A stretch of DNA of 64,000 nt from Candidatus Thiodiazotropha sp. LNASS1 (GTDB lineage Bacteria; Pseudomonadota; Gammaproteobacteria; Chromatiales; Chromatiaceae). Under the pieces are notes generated by a model. That model searched no databases and was not told the origin of the DNA. It saw only the letters and a list, made by a program, of their open reading frames with translations. The position numbers and the translations under genes were made by a program. The stretch is from positions 2,666,001 through 2,730,000 of the forward strand of contig NZ_OZ156465.1 of assembly GCF_964212655.1 (NCBI RefSeq). The letters run 5' to 3'. Positions 17,881-27,604 of the stretch are shown here, one piece after another. Positions within the stretch are counted from its first letter, which is position 1. Each line of letters begins with the position of its first letter.

Positions 17881-18519
17881 TTAACTCAACGGCTTTTTAG
17901 CAATCAACGTATACTCATCATTTGACTCACTGAATTTGGTCTTTTCAACAACACTGAAGCCAGTCTTTTCAAGTGCCAGCTCTATCTGCCGGTTTGATAG
18001 GAGATTGATCAATGGCAAGAATCCAAGTTTCCCGGCTGACCGGATGAGTTTGCCCGTGATTGTATTTTTCTCACCTAGGCATGCGGTCTCCAAAATAAAC
18101 AAACCACTTGGTTTCAGCAGGTCATATATACGCCTAAAAACCTCATCGATATCTTCATAGAAATGAAGAACATAAAATGCCATTACCACATTAAAGCTAC
18201 CAGAATAAAAGCGCTCATCAAAAACTGTAGTTTGTACAAATTCAACATTTTCAATTTCACGCTCAACCTTTCTGATCTCCGCAATGGCCAGTAATTTGTT
18301 GGAGATATCAATACCTGTTACGTGCTTTACGTTATTTGCAAGATCGTCGCATTGGGTGCCAGTACCACAACCAATATCGAGCACATAATCCTCCGATGAC
18401 AAGTAGGATTTCAATTTCTCGATCTTCTTCTGGTAAGCCGCAACGTCAGCAATCGGCGATGCAGCATATTTTCGAGCGATTAGATTCCAGAATTTCTCAG
18501 GCGATGTTCTAAACAGCAT
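17881..18519 (-). CDS. Class I SAM-dependent methyltransferase (cassette)
   Basis: This is a 212-residue Rossmann-fold methyltransferase. Motif I is VLDIGCGTGTQCDDL (about residue 48), followed by VTGIDIS. Motif IV-like and later strands are present (FNVVMAFYVLHFYEDIDEVF, GLFILETACLG). The substrate is unknown. AGGATAGGG precedes the ATG. The gene upstream in the array has been separated from it by the IS110 insertion. Confidence 0.85.
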   Translation of the reverse strand: MLFRTSPEKFWNLIARKYAASPIADVAAYQKKIEKLKSYLSSEDYVLDIGCGTGTQCDDLANNVKHVTGIDISNKLLAIAEIRKVEREIENVEFVQTTVFDERFYSGSFNVVMAFYVLHFYEDIDEVFRRIYDLLKPSGLFILETACLGEKNTITGKLIRSAGKLGFLPLINLLSNRQIELALEKTGFSVVEKTKFSESNDEYTLIAKKPLS

Positions 18520-18580
18520 TTCCCTATCCTATTCGTAGATAAAGGAAGCTGACCACTTTGCTTGGCCCTTTGATTCTTTA

Positions 18581-18640
18581 TGCACATCGCCTCACATCAG
18601 CGGCCGTTCCACTCGCGTAGCGAATGGAAAGGTCCGACTG
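18581..18640. repeat. Left part of an attC split by the IS110 element
   Basis: Just upstream of the methyltransferase gene a hairpin TTCCACTCGC-GTA-GCGAATGGAA (18607-18629) is flanked by GCGGCCG and GGTCCGACTG, forming the central stem of an attC-like site. The matching arm with GTTATGC is on the far side of the IS110 element (19836-19842). The left box (TGCACATCG) is degenerate. The exact insertion point is not resolved. Confidence 0.5.
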
Positions 18641-18699
18641 CATGTGCTTGTATGGTTTAATTCCCTTCATATGACCAGATCCCTAAGAGAGGAGTAAAG

Positions 18700-18835
18700 T
18701 GAAGCCCGTAACTTGTAGCAGCAAGTTACCGGTTCAGTAGCCCGATGATGCCAGGGTCTCACAGACCGTTAACAAGCGGGGGCACTGAACCGACCCGATT
18801 TATCTCGAACAGTCGAATGGGCTTCAAGCCCGAAT
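18700..18835 (+). ncRNA. Candidate IS110 bridge RNA
   Basis: The noncoding end contains three stems: GTAACTTG/CAAGTTAC (18708-18729), CGGTTCAGT/ACTGAACCG (18730-18738 with 18784-18792) and GGGC/GCCC (18819-18831). The large loop of the second stem carries TAACAAGCG (18770-18778), the exact complement of CGCTTGTTA in the right-hand attC arm (19831-19839). On its 5' side AGGGTCTCACAG (18753-18764) matches AAGGTCCGACTG of the left flank (18629-18640) at 8 of 12 positions. This is the arrangement expected of a target-binding loop. Expression is not shown. Confidence 0.6.
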
Positions 18836-18839
18836 TTAG

Positions 18840-19802
<963 letters not shown>

Positions 19803-19827
19803 TGTTTAATCGCAGGGTTGACGCCAC

Positions 19828-19842
19828 AGTCGCTTGTTATGC
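19828..19842. repeat. Right part of the attC split by the IS110 element
   Basis: AGTCGCTTGTTATGC ends in the GTTATGC box (19836-19842), which provides the stop codon of the next cassette gene. The remainder of the site lies left of the IS110 element. Confidence 0.55.
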
Positions 19843-20409
19843 GGATCGATCATTTTCCGCCACTATCAATATAGAGTCACCATCCTCGAACTCTTTATAT
19901 TCATAGGTTTCTCTGATAGTGAAATATTTTGAGACCAAATTTAGTAATTGATCTCGGTCAAAAAACACGAACAACATACCCTCCATCGTAAACTCTTTGT
20001 CCCCTAACCAGAATGTATGCGCGAATATCCCGTTAAGCTTAATTACTTGCTGTTGTCGCTTGAGCGAATTTTCCAACTTCTCTCTGTCTAGGTGATGCAA
20101 TACTTTGTTTGAGAATACGCAATCAAATATTTGCTGCGTTTCTATAGACACGGCATCCAGTTTTAGAAATGGAATGTTTTTGTACTTCTTCTTGCACCGT
20201 AAAAGAAATTCATCAGATAGATCAGATCCAGTAACGGTATATCTATTTTGAAAATAATAAATATCGTTTCCAGGCCCACTTCCTAGTTCCAATATAGAGG
20301 AGCCTTTTGCGAGATGTTTATCAAGCACTTTATATATTTCTGTGCCGTCATATTCCTCACACATCTTTTCATATTCATTCACCTTCAAAGGATCATTATA
20401 AAATTCCAC
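19837..20409 (-). CDS. Class I SAM-dependent methyltransferase (cassette)
   Basis: This 190-residue protein has motif I ILELGSGPGNDIYYF (about residue 38), then VTGSDLSDEFL and FDCVFSNKVLHHLDREKL, all typical of class I methyltransferases. The start appears to be GTG at 20409. The stop codon lies inside GCATAAC. It is unrelated in detail to the methyltransferase at 17881-18519. The substrate is unknown. Confidence 0.82.
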   Translation of the reverse strand: MEFYNDPLKVNEYEKMCEEYDGTEIYKVLDKHLAKGSSILELGSGPGNDIYYFQNRYTVTGSDLSDEFLLRCKKKYKNIPFLKLDAVSIETQQIFDCVFSNKVLHHLDREKLENSLKRQQQVIKLNGIFAHTFWLGDKEFTMEGMLFVFFDRDQLLNLVSKYFTIRETYEYKEFEDGDSILIVAENDRSA

Positions 20410-20432
20410 TTAATTAACTCTACTGGTAATCC

Positions 20433-20485
20433 GCATAACGAGGATGTAGAAAAACCCTATCGCAAAGAGCGCAGTTTCTATATGC
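20433..20485. repeat. attC-like site with one degenerate box
   Basis: GCATAAC at 20433-20439 and TATGC at 20481-20485 bound a 53-bp imperfect palindrome whose arms include TAGAAA and TTTCTA. The second box is degenerate. It separates the methyltransferase cassette from the IS1182/intron block. Confidence 0.5.
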
Positions 20486-20570
20486 AAACATTTTGTTCAT
20501 AATATCAATGATCCCTTTAGAATACTTCATTCGTATTTTATCAAGGCAGACTGTCAATGAATCTCCGTAT

Positions 20571-22136
20571 TTAAGCCGCAATCCTTCCATAATTCATGAT
20601 CTTCTCGATGTTATGGACCATGCAATAGAGCTGCCACTGTCCTTGAACTTTTCGCTTACCGCGTAGTGTAAACCGGTTGAGCCCCTTATTCGTCCCGACA
20701 TTACCGAATACCGGCTCCACCGTCGACATACGATGGCTGTAGATCTGCTTGCCTGCTTCACTATCAACGCGGTGTTTCATCCAGTCAATGTAGCGCGGCT
20801 TGGCATTCTTTTTCAGTATAAATGACACTTGCCTACCGTTACCTTTTCGGTGATCAGCAGCCTGTGGATTCTTCATGCATTGCTGTTTCATATCGCAATG
20901 GCGGCATTGTAATAGTCTTCCTTCAAAGAAGGCTTTGTGGTTGCCGAGCTTATCCTCTGACTGGTGGCGGAAACTGAGCTGTTTGCCTGCTGGGCAAATA
21001 CAGGTCATGGCAGTTTGATTAAAATTGAAGTCAATGGCCGGTATCAGGGTGCGGGCTTTCCTTCTACTCAGCTGATGTCGCTTACCATATTTTGCCTTCT
21101 GATCACTGAACCTCGGATCGCGGCTTCTGAACTGGTTATCCGGTATATAGGCGTTAATTCTATTGTCATACAGGTATTGCATATTGCCTTCATTGGCAAA
21201 GCCCGTATCTGCCGTGACAATGATGTTGCTTGCGTATAGGGCTTTGTTAATCTTCAGGCGACGGTAGCGTTGTTGTAAGGATTCCAAGATCGGTTGTAAT
21301 GTATGATGTTCCTGGCCCTCGCCAAAAGCCTGAGCGTCAATAATAACCTGGTGTTTCTTATCCACTGCTGCAAGACCATTGTAACCCTGGATCGTGCCTT
21401 TTGAGGTTGTCATCTTGGCACTTTCGTTGTCTGTGATATTACTCTTTACTTCCTTTTGTATTTTGCCTTGGCCCATCCTTGGGCTTTGCGACTTTAAAAA
21501 GTGATCGATCCTTTCATAGGCCTGGTTCAGTGTTTCTATGGTGTCTTTTCGGCGCTGATCTTGCGCATCCTCGCGACTTTGGTGCTTGTCTTGTTTTTTG
21601 TGCGCCTCCAAATGGTAACGGATCTGGCGCTTAATCTTTTCGCGTTTCTGTTCAAGCTCTTTGAAGGTGCCCGACCATTCCTTCGATGCATTAGAGGGCA
21701 TTTTACAGCCATCAATGGCAAATAATTCATGACCGAGCAATCCCTGCTCATCGCAAATCAATAGTATCTGTTCAAAAAGCAATTCTATCTCGTCACTTCG
21801 ACTGCTGATAAAGTCGGCAATGGTTGTAAAGTGAGGAACACTATCGCAGCAAAGGGCCTTAAATATAATATTATTCGTGCACTGCCACTCAAGATCACGA
21901 CTGGAAGTGATACCCCGCGAATATCCAAATAGAACAATCTTTAATAATATTGCGGGATCATAGGCCGGTCGGCCTACATCATCATTCTTGAACTTCGGAT
22001 AAAACACTGACAGATCAAGCTTGTTGTCGATCAGATGATGGATGGCGTATTCAAAGGTGCCTGGCACCAATTGATCGAGGTAGTTGATAGCAACCATGCT
22101 ATTTTGGTTGTAGTCGTAAGGAATGAATTTAGGCAT
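20571..22136 (-). CDS. IS1182-family transposase
   Basis: This transposase of about 521 residues begins MPKFIPYDYNQNSMVAINYL with GGGAG upstream of the ATG at 22136. It has the DUF772-type N-terminal domain, a DDE core (FAIDGCKMPSNASKEW; VTADTGFANEGNMQYLYD) and a C-terminal region with cysteine pairs (CRHCDMKQQC) before TVEPVFGNVG. It is full length. I could not fix the terminal inverted repeats of the element. It has displaced whatever cassette lay between the intron and the methyltransferase. Confidence 0.92.
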   Translation of the reverse strand: MPKFIPYDYNQNSMVAINYLDQLVPGTFEYAIHHLIDNKLDLSVFYPKFKNDDVGRPAYDPAILLKIVLFGYSRGITSSRDLEWQCTNNIIFKALCCDSVPHFTTIADFISSRSDEIELLFEQILLICDEQGLLGHELFAIDGCKMPSNASKEWSGTFKELEQKREKIKRQIRYHLEAHKKQDKHQSREDAQDQRRKDTIETLNQAYERIDHFLKSQSPRMGQGKIQKEVKSNITDNESAKMTTSKGTIQGYNGLAAVDKKHQVIIDAQAFGEGQEHHTLQPILESLQQRYRRLKINKALYASNIIVTADTGFANEGNMQYLYDNRINAYIPDNQFRSRDPRFSDQKAKYGKRHQLSRRKARTLIPAIDFNFNQTAMTCICPAGKQLSFRHQSEDKLGNHKAFFEGRLLQCRHCDMKQQCMKNPQAADHRKGNGRQVSFILKKNAKPRYIDWMKHRVDSEAGKQIYSHRMSTVEPVFGNVGTNKGLNRFTLRGKRKVQGQWQLYCMVHNIEKIMNYGRIAA

Positions 22137-22232
22137 TAAATAACTCCCTTTCCTTTGTCTCCATTCTATCATTCCTTTTGTGAAAATTGGTGTTGGTGAG
22201 TAGACCGGAGGGATTGCACCCCCGGCCTCTCT

Positions 22233-22268
22233 CAGAACGGTGCGTGAACCTCTCGATTCACACCGCTC
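22233..22268 (-). ncRNA. Group II intron domain V
   Basis: The minus strand starts GAGCGGTGTGAATCGAGAGG and ends TTCACGCACCGTTCTG. It pairs as a 34-nt-type hairpin with the AGC triad near the 5' side and a CG bulge on the 3' arm, the hallmarks of catalytic domain V. Confidence 0.8.
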
Positions 22269-22271
22269 CCA

Positions 22272-23525
22272 TCAAGCAAAATCCCCTACCATCCCTCGCT
22301 GCCAGTGCACAAATAAGTACGGGCACTGCTTGGCCACCTTCTTGAGAAAGCGACTTGCCCGTATCTTATGACCTCTCAACCGTTTGAACTTCTTCATCGC
22401 CCACGCCACCAACGTTAAGTTAAAGTGGCGCAGAACCGGATACATCGCCGATGGCGAGTACCGCCCGTAGTATCCCAACCACCCTCTGAGGATTGGATTG
22501 TACAACCGAGCAATATCCGCCAGGCTCAGGTTTGAACGATTTCGATAGTTCAACTTGCGGGTTGTTTGCCGCATGGAGTTCAGGGCGCTCTTACTAACCG
22601 CCGGGGTGAAGTTCACAAACATACTGTTGCGTTTACGATTCTTCACCAGCCGAGACCGGAAAGTGTATCCGAGGAAATCAAACTGCGTATTCGGATATCT
22701 ACCTTTGCGCTGTCCATCCTTGCAGTAAACAATCTTGGTCTTTCCCGGATGCAGCTCAAGGCCACATTGAGCGAGCCGCGCATTGAGCGCTGCTTGGACG
22801 GCAAGCGCTTCCTGCTCATTACGACAATGCACCAGCCCGTCGTCCGCATACCGGCACCAGGGAGTATTTGGCCACGTCCTCGTTATCCAGACATCGAAGG
22901 CGTAATGCATGAACAGATTCGCCAACACCGGACTCACCACCCCGCCCTGGGGCGTGCCCCGAGTGCGTTCCACTCGGGTTCCGTCAACAAGTTGCAGTGG
23001 CGCGGTTAACCAGCGTCCGATGTACAGCAGTGCCCATGCACATTGCACGTGCTTCTTAAGTGCTCTAAGCAACAACGTATGGTCGATGTTGTCAAACAGA
23101 CCCTTGATATCAAACTCAAGCACCCAGTCATACTCCCAGCATCGTTTCCGCGTTACCCCAATGGCATCCAACGCCGAACGTCCGGGTCGATAGCCATAAG
23201 AGTCTGGCAGAAACTTCGCCTCAAGCGCTGGTTCAATCATCTGCTTTACCACCATCTGAGCCACACGATCCATCACCGTGGGCACACCCAGAATGCGCTC
23301 CCCACCATTCTTCTTCGGAATGGCGACCGCCTTGACCGGTGCAGGAAAGTAGCTACCCGAGGACATTCGATTCCAGATCTTGTACAGTTTCCCTTTCAGA
23401 TCGGTCTCAAAATCCTCCAGCGACTCCTGATCCACACCAGCCGAGCCCGCATTGGTCTTTACCTCCTTGTACGCCCTGTACACCAACCACTTGTCAATGG
23501 TAAAGGGCTTTCCTGTTGCACTCAC
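22272..23525 (-). CDS. ltrA: Group II intron reverse transcriptase/maturase
   Basis: This 417-residue intron-encoded protein has reverse-transcriptase blocks including SYGYRPGRSALDAI, RTRGTPQGGVVSPVLANLFM and the catalytic YADD (CRYADDGLVHC, about residue 225). A maturase X domain follows (ARLYNPILRGWLGYYGRYS). No HNH endonuclease domain is seen, as in class C introns. The start is GTG at 23525. It should aid intron splicing and retrohoming. Confidence 0.94.
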   Translation of the reverse strand: MSATGKPFTIDKWLVYRAYKEVKTNAGSAGVDQESLEDFETDLKGKLYKIWNRMSSGSYFPAPVKAVAIPKKNGGERILGVPTVMDRVAQMVVKQMIEPALEAKFLPDSYGYRPGRSALDAIGVTRKRCWEYDWVLEFDIKGLFDNIDHTLLLRALKKHVQCAWALLYIGRWLTAPLQLVDGTRVERTRGTPQGGVVSPVLANLFMHYAFDVWITRTWPNTPWCRYADDGLVHCRNEQEALAVQAALNARLAQCGLELHPGKTKIVYCKDGQRKGRYPNTQFDFLGYTFRSRLVKNRKRNSMFVNFTPAVSKSALNSMRQTTRKLNYRNRSNLSLADIARLYNPILRGWLGYYGRYSPSAMYPVLRHFNLTLVAWAMKKFKRLRGHKIRASRFLKKVAKQCPYLFVHWQRGMVGDFA

Positions 23526-24093
23526 ACGCTTCCTCCTGTCACCAGTTGAACGCCAAATGCAACCGCTTGATCCGATCCCTTCGCTCCAGCCGCATTACCA
23601 GCCTTCATCACTACTACAGATCGGTCCGCCCCAGTGCCCCGCATCGGTACTCTCGCCTCGTGGTTTCTGCCACTTGGGCTTCTCCCTTCGCATCGGAACG
23701 ACTGGTTCCCGCAGTTCCGCACAGAAGCCTGGATCAGCTTCACGCCCCCTATACGCCGGCCGCCGTTTGCCCAGTAATCAGGTCTCCGGCAAACTTGTCC
23801 CAGAAGGTAGAAACGCCTCTGGTTTCGACGACAATTCTCTGAATTACGACGCGTCATTAAGGGTTCACTTTCGTTCGTCTCTCTGATCCACACCTGCTGG
23901 AGGTATTTCCTCCACGCTTTGACCCCAACGCTCACCACCAACGGCTCTTTACCGTAGCAGCTTGGAGTGGTTTGAAGCCTGCTCCTGAAAGCCGACTTCG
24001 AAGGGCCTTCCTTCATCTTCCATGCAGCTTATTCACAGATCATCAGTTCATCCCATCCCCTCCATCTGTGTTCCTGCGGCACACTTTCTACAG

Positions 24094-24153
24094 CCTCAAC
24101 GTTGCCATAAGCCGCGCGAGGTACGAGTGTCGGATTTAATGGCATGGTTATGC
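24094..24153. repeat. Integron attC site next to the group II intron
   Basis: GTTATGC at 24147-24153 and CTCAAC at 24095-24100 bound arms TTGCCATAA / TTAATGGCA around a CCGCGCGAGG loop region. The intron's first base lies nine bases beyond the left box, so the attC stem itself is intact. Confidence 0.75.
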
Positions 24154-24717
24154 ATGTATTACACTCTCAAGTAAGCACTCGTAATTGTCATAACAGCCGA
24201 TAAAAAAATCCTCTAGATACATCGCCGTTGTAATTATGTAGTCAGCCATTTCTAATACTTGTCCAGGTGTAAGCGGTTCTTCATCTTGTTTGTATCCATG
24301 CTTCATTTTAGCCGAAGTTTTTCTTCTTCTTATTTCGACATGGGATTTAGAATGATCGTAAATCCAAGAAGAATGTAATAGTTTATTTCTAAGCTCTTCT
24401 GACTTTGTGCACATATATAAAAGATCTTTAAAGTCAGAGTGTGAAATTTTTAGTTCGTTTATTTCATACTCTTTTTTTACTAATGAAGCTAAAACATGAA
24501 CTTTAGCTTTAAATGACATTTCACTAGTTATTATGAGGCCTATTTCTGGTTCAGTTCCTAATAAGTGATTGATACAAGAAGATAAAACTTCTTCTAATTC
24601 ACCGAAATTCATTGCTATTCGGCCGACTGCATCGTTTAACGGGTCTGCACTTCCTACTGCTTCTTCAAAGGAATAGCCATGAAACACAAATACTTTATCG
24701 TATTGCTTATCTTTCAT
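24148..24717 (-). CDS. Hypothetical cassette protein
   Basis: This is a 189-residue, mostly alpha-helical, soluble protein starting MKDKQYDKVFVFHGYSFEEA. No family recognised. The segment NDAVGRIAMNFGELEEVLSS and the following helices resemble small helical proteins often carried by integrons. The start is uncertain (24717 or the ATG three codons upstream at 24726); no clear Shine-Dalgarno. The stop lies in the attC box. Confidence 0.65.
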   Translation of the reverse strand: MKDKQYDKVFVFHGYSFEEAVGSADPLNDAVGRIAMNFGELEEVLSSCINHLLGTEPEIGLIITSEMSFKAKVHVLASLVKKEYEINELKISHSDFKDLLYMCTKSEELRNKLLHSSWIYDHSKSHVEIRRRKTSAKMKHGYKQDEEPLTPGQVLEMADYIITTAMYLEDFFIGCYDNYECLLESVIHA

Positions 24718-24722
24718 TTTAT

Positions 24723-24785
24723 GCATAACGGTGGAGCTCAGTGGAGCGAACGATAGCGAGCATCCACTGTAGCCCATGGTTATGT
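24723..24785. repeat. Integron attC site
   Basis: GCATAAC at 24723-24729 and GTTATGT at 24779-24785 flank a core with CAGTGGAGCGAACGATAGCG and GAGCATCCACTG. This core is nearly shared with the attC sites at 27128 and 27605, showing a related attC subfamily. Confidence 0.88.
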
Positions 24786-25346
24786 GCCATTCGTAAGTTG
24801 CTCAACAGTACAAAAAGAGTTTTTTCCATATCCGGCATACTCAGCCAACCTCTGGGCTCCATCCTTTAAATTGCATTCAATTGGGAAGCTTTTCGCACCG
24901 TTACACAAAAGCCAAATTGTTCGAGTTATACCGTTTATATAGGAAACATAATTAATACCTATTTCCTCAATACGCAACAACTTTTTAAACAATATGTATT
25001 TTCTTTCATATATTGGTTTTGATATCACATGTTCATTACATACAACATTAGCAAGCGGCACTGGATTCGAGATACCAAATGAAAACCCTTTTACTGCATG
25101 ATGATATTTCCTATCGTTTTTCCAGGTTTCAGGGTTACCCATACTTATATCTGAATGAATACTATAAGGTTCAGCCTTCCAAAGTTTTAAGAACTTTGTT
25201 GCGTCAACAACTACCACACATCGCTCGTCGTTATTAAAATTAGTTTTCGCAATAGACATATACACTACTTTTTCTTTATCCAACTTAATTTCGAATATTC
25301 CTTTTGTCCCTGAATAGTCACTTGTGATTGAGTGAAGTTCGATCAT
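24780..25346 (-). CDS. Hypothetical cassette protein
   Basis: This is a 188-residue protein starting MIELHSITSDYSGTKGIFEI, with mixed alpha/beta character and no transmembrane segment. No family recognised. The leader between the attC and the ATG is only about 15 bases and shows no Shine-Dalgarno, as in many cassettes. The stop (TAA) lies in the attC box. Confidence 0.65.
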   Translation of the reverse strand: MIELHSITSDYSGTKGIFEIKLDKEKVVYMSIAKTNFNNDERCVVVVDATKFLKLWKAEPYSIHSDISMGNPETWKNDRKYHHAVKGFSFGISNPVPLANVVCNEHVISKPIYERKYILFKKLLRIEEIGINYVSYINGITRTIWLLCNGAKSFPIECNLKDGAQRLAEYAGYGKNSFCTVEQLTNGT

Positions 25347-25359
25347 GTGTTTTTACCGC

Positions 25360-25428
25360 ACATAACGACAAGCTGTGGGGCGCGAGCCGCATCGCGGCGA
25401 AGCGTCCCGCACGAGCGATTTGTTATGA
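25360..25428. repeat. Integron attC site
   Basis: ACATAAC at 25360-25366 and GTTATGA at 25422-25428 flank a 69-bp imperfect palindrome with a GCGAGCCGC...GCGGCGAAGC core. Confidence 0.85.
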
Positions 25429-25797
25429 GTTACCAAGAAGCTCATTTATCTGATTCTCTATTGATTCGAAGTCTATTTTCTTTGCTAAAATCTCATCTCT
25501 AGACCATTCAATTGTATCCGACCAGTATTTTGATTTATCTTGAAGCCTCATCATCAGCTCTTCACTTGCATATCGTGATTTCACTGAAGCTTCAGCCCAT
25601 AATTGAGCTAATTGATATTCTTTTTCTCTATCCTCTACTCCATCTGAAAGCTCAATATACTTCTTCGTTTCTAGGAGAGCAGCATGGATAGCATGTAATG
25701 CTTCGTCCTTTTTGTTGTCTTTATAATGTCTTTCGGACTGAAACGTGCTTAGCAACCCTTGTAGTGGCGCCAAGAATACAGAAGCAATTCCATTCAT
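25423..25797 (-). CDS. Hypothetical helical cassette protein
   Basis: This 124-residue protein starts MNGIASVFLAPLQGLLSTFQ with AGGAGA eight bases upstream. It is predicted to be almost entirely helical and charged. No family recognised. The stop lies in the GTTATGA box of the following attC. Confidence 0.68.
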   Translation of the reverse strand: MNGIASVFLAPLQGLLSTFQSERHYKDNKKDEALHAIHAALLETKKYIELSDGVEDREKEYQLAQLWAEASVKSRYASEELMMRLQDKSKYWSDTIEWSRDEILAKKIDFESIENQINELLGNS

Positions 25798-25816
25798 GTT
25801 TCTATCTCTCCTTTAG

Positions 25817-25826
25817 ACTCATAACG
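25817..25826. repeat. attC box at the left edge of the IS91-like gene
   Basis: ACTCATAACG marks a box of attC type between the hypothetical gene at 25423-25797 and the stop of the IS91-like transposase (25828). I cannot find a convincing partner arm, so the site is partial or overlaps the transposase 3' end. Confidence 0.4.
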
Positions 25827-25827
25827 C

Positions 25828-27048
25828 TTAGTTCAACGGCCGTCGCACCGCGCAAATAATTGGCAGTGATGTCTCGTGATTTAGATAATCAATGTGCGCT
25901 ACAGGTCGATCGCGGTCCGTTGTAACGCATTGTTGCACACGGCTATTCCTTATATAGGAAATTTTACGTCTTATGCTCATAACATGCATCAAATCATGGC
26001 CACACATCGGACAAATTGGTACTTCCCTATCCGGTTTTTCAAATACCTTTTCCAATTCTACTCCTAGTGTACTTCTTACCTTATCTCGCTTCTCTCGGGC
26101 ACCACTGGCATATAACCCATAATATCTGACTTGATGTTGACCGGCTACGGCGACATGCCATAACACGCGCGTCATGAAATGCGCTATCGGCAATGTCATA
26201 GTTTTGCTTTTACAGTCATGATGGTCTTTGTAACAAAAAGTCACACGTTGATCATCAGCACTTATAATCTGTTGGTTTTTGATCGTTCCACCTCTGACAT
26301 ATCGAGAAAGGTAGATTGCTACGCCATCGCCATGCTTGTAGGCGCCCTGTATTCGGATATTCCAGTTTTTTCGCGAAACTTGTCGCAACACCCGACGCCA
26401 TTCAAGTTCTATCCACTCTTGCGGAAGCGTAATTTCATTATTGGCATATGCTTCATTTAACCAACTCAGCCATTTGCCACAAAACTTCGCTTTCAGAACA
26501 CCAACCGGTAATAAGAAATCATTTTCCACGCGGCACACATCGTCGCTATGTAAACCTATACCGGTTACCAATACGTGCATGTGAGGATGAAAGATCTGGG
26601 TTCGGCCCCAGGTGTGCAGCGACGATAGGAGACCAACTTCTCCGCCAAGATATCGCTCGTCTTTTAATAACTCTCGCAGTGTCTCAGCAGTCGCCTGAAA
26701 CAGCTTGTCAGCACACCAGCGGCGATTGTAGTGCCAGATTGCATTGAGCTCATGAGGTAAGGTAAAAACCACGTGGTAGTGATCGCAAGGCAACAATTTG
26801 GATTTGATCTTATCCAACCACTCCCTGCTTTTTGATCCATTGCAGAGGGGGCAGCTACGATGCCGGCAGGAGTGGGGCTGTCGCAACACATAATCATCAT
26901 CACGACATAACCATTCTTCATGGCCCAGTTCATCACTCTGACAATCCATGATCGCTTGTGCTGCTTTAATTTGATCAATACTCAGACCGTGCATCTTTCT
27001 ATAGCTTCCAAACTCCGAACGAAATATACTTTGTAGTGTCGCTTCCAT
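25828..27048 (-). CDS. IS91-family HUH transposase
   Basis: This 406-residue transposase has an N-terminal zinc finger (CRHRSCPLCNGSKSREW, about residue 60) and the HUH motif HPHMHVLV (about 155). The Y2-type region follows (GAYKHGDGVAIYLSRYVRGG), then a C-terminal CPMCGHDL pair. GGAG precedes the ATG. IS91 elements move by rolling-circle replication. The gene fills the space between two attC boxes and its stop lies three bases from the left box. It is either an insertion in an attC or a captured cassette. Confidence 0.9.
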   Translation of the reverse strand: MEATLQSIFRSEFGSYRKMHGLSIDQIKAAQAIMDCQSDELGHEEWLCRDDDYVLRQPHSCRHRSCPLCNGSKSREWLDKIKSKLLPCDHYHVVFTLPHELNAIWHYNRRWCADKLFQATAETLRELLKDERYLGGEVGLLSSLHTWGRTQIFHPHMHVLVTGIGLHSDDVCRVENDFLLPVGVLKAKFCGKWLSWLNEAYANNEITLPQEWIELEWRRVLRQVSRKNWNIRIQGAYKHGDGVAIYLSRYVRGGTIKNQQIISADDQRVTFCYKDHHDCKSKTMTLPIAHFMTRVLWHVAVAGQHQVRYYGLYASGAREKRDKVRSTLGVELEKVFEKPDREVPICPMCGHDLMHVMSIRRKISYIRNSRVQQCVTTDRDRPVAHIDYLNHETSLPIICAVRRPLN

Positions 27049-27127
27049 GCGATCTCCTTCATAATAATAAACTTAAATGGCATGCCTTTTTATAGGTAAT
27101 GTATCGAGCTTTCTCTTCCTTCTATTT

Positions 27128-27190
27128 GTGCAACGGCCCGGCTCAGTGGGGCGAGCGGTAGCGAGCATCCACTGGAGCCGATGGTTATGC
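27128..27190. repeat. Integron attC site with variant box
   Basis: GTTATGC at 27184-27190 and GTGCAAC at 27128-27134 flank CAGTGGGGCGAGCGGTAGCG followed by AGCATCCACTG. It is nearly identical in the core to the site at 27605. Confidence 0.8.
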
Positions 27191-27592
27191 ATTCTTTTGC
27201 AGCATTTTTTCAAACATCGCCACTTTAGCACTATCAAGAGGCTTACCATATGATGGTAGTTCCTTGAGTATATTTAACCACTCCTTAATTATTGAACTAT
27301 CGATAGACTGGCCTTTGAGTTTGCTTCCCAAGTTTTGTTCAAAGTAGGACATTTTCGACTTAATATCTTTGTATTTTGAATAGCAACTTGGGCATAGAGT
27401 TCTTTTTTGCCAGATATACCGCTTTTTCTCCTCATATGCTCTCTTTTGTTCTTGTGCTGAGAAAACAGCAATCTTCCCACATTTATTGCATTTATATTTT
27501 TCATCCTCGTAATATGCCTCATTAGACAAATACGCATAAGAACGCTTACTTTCTTCAGACCAGGCTTTCCTATTGATTCGCGCTTTCATCAT
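27185..27592 (-). CDS. Zinc-ribbon (zf-trcl type) cassette protein
   Basis: This 135-residue protein contains YYEDEKYKCNKCGKIAVFSA, then EQKRAYEEKK and CPSCYSKY. This is the two-CxxC layout of the 'probable zinc-ribbon domain' family. Role unknown; such domains may bind nucleic acid or protein. The stop codon lies in the attC box. Confidence 0.75.
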   Translation of the reverse strand: MMKARINRKAWSEESKRSYAYLSNEAYYEDEKYKCNKCGKIAVFSAQEQKRAYEEKKRYIWQKRTLCPSCYSKYKDIKSKMSYFEQNLGSKLKGQSIDSSIIKEWLNILKELPSYGKPLDSAKVAMFEKMLQKNA

Positions 27593-27604
27593 GCTTGCTC
27601 TTAT

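Larger units (their letters stand above)
22197..24084 (-). mobile_element. Group IIC (bacterial class C) intron
   Basis: This is an approximately 1.9-kb intron. The 5' end begins GTGTGCCGCAGG (24084 downwards). About 560 bases of domains I-III precede the reverse-transcriptase gene, then domain V (22233-22268) and a 3' end near 22197. The short length, the class C-type reverse transcriptase without an endonuclease domain and the position nine bases from an attC stem all fit the attC-targeting group IIC introns. Confidence 0.82.

Noticed and set aside
23522-24016. 164-codon minus-strand frame upstream of the reverse transcriptase
   Set aside because: It lies in the intron's structured RNA domains and has a non-protein composition.
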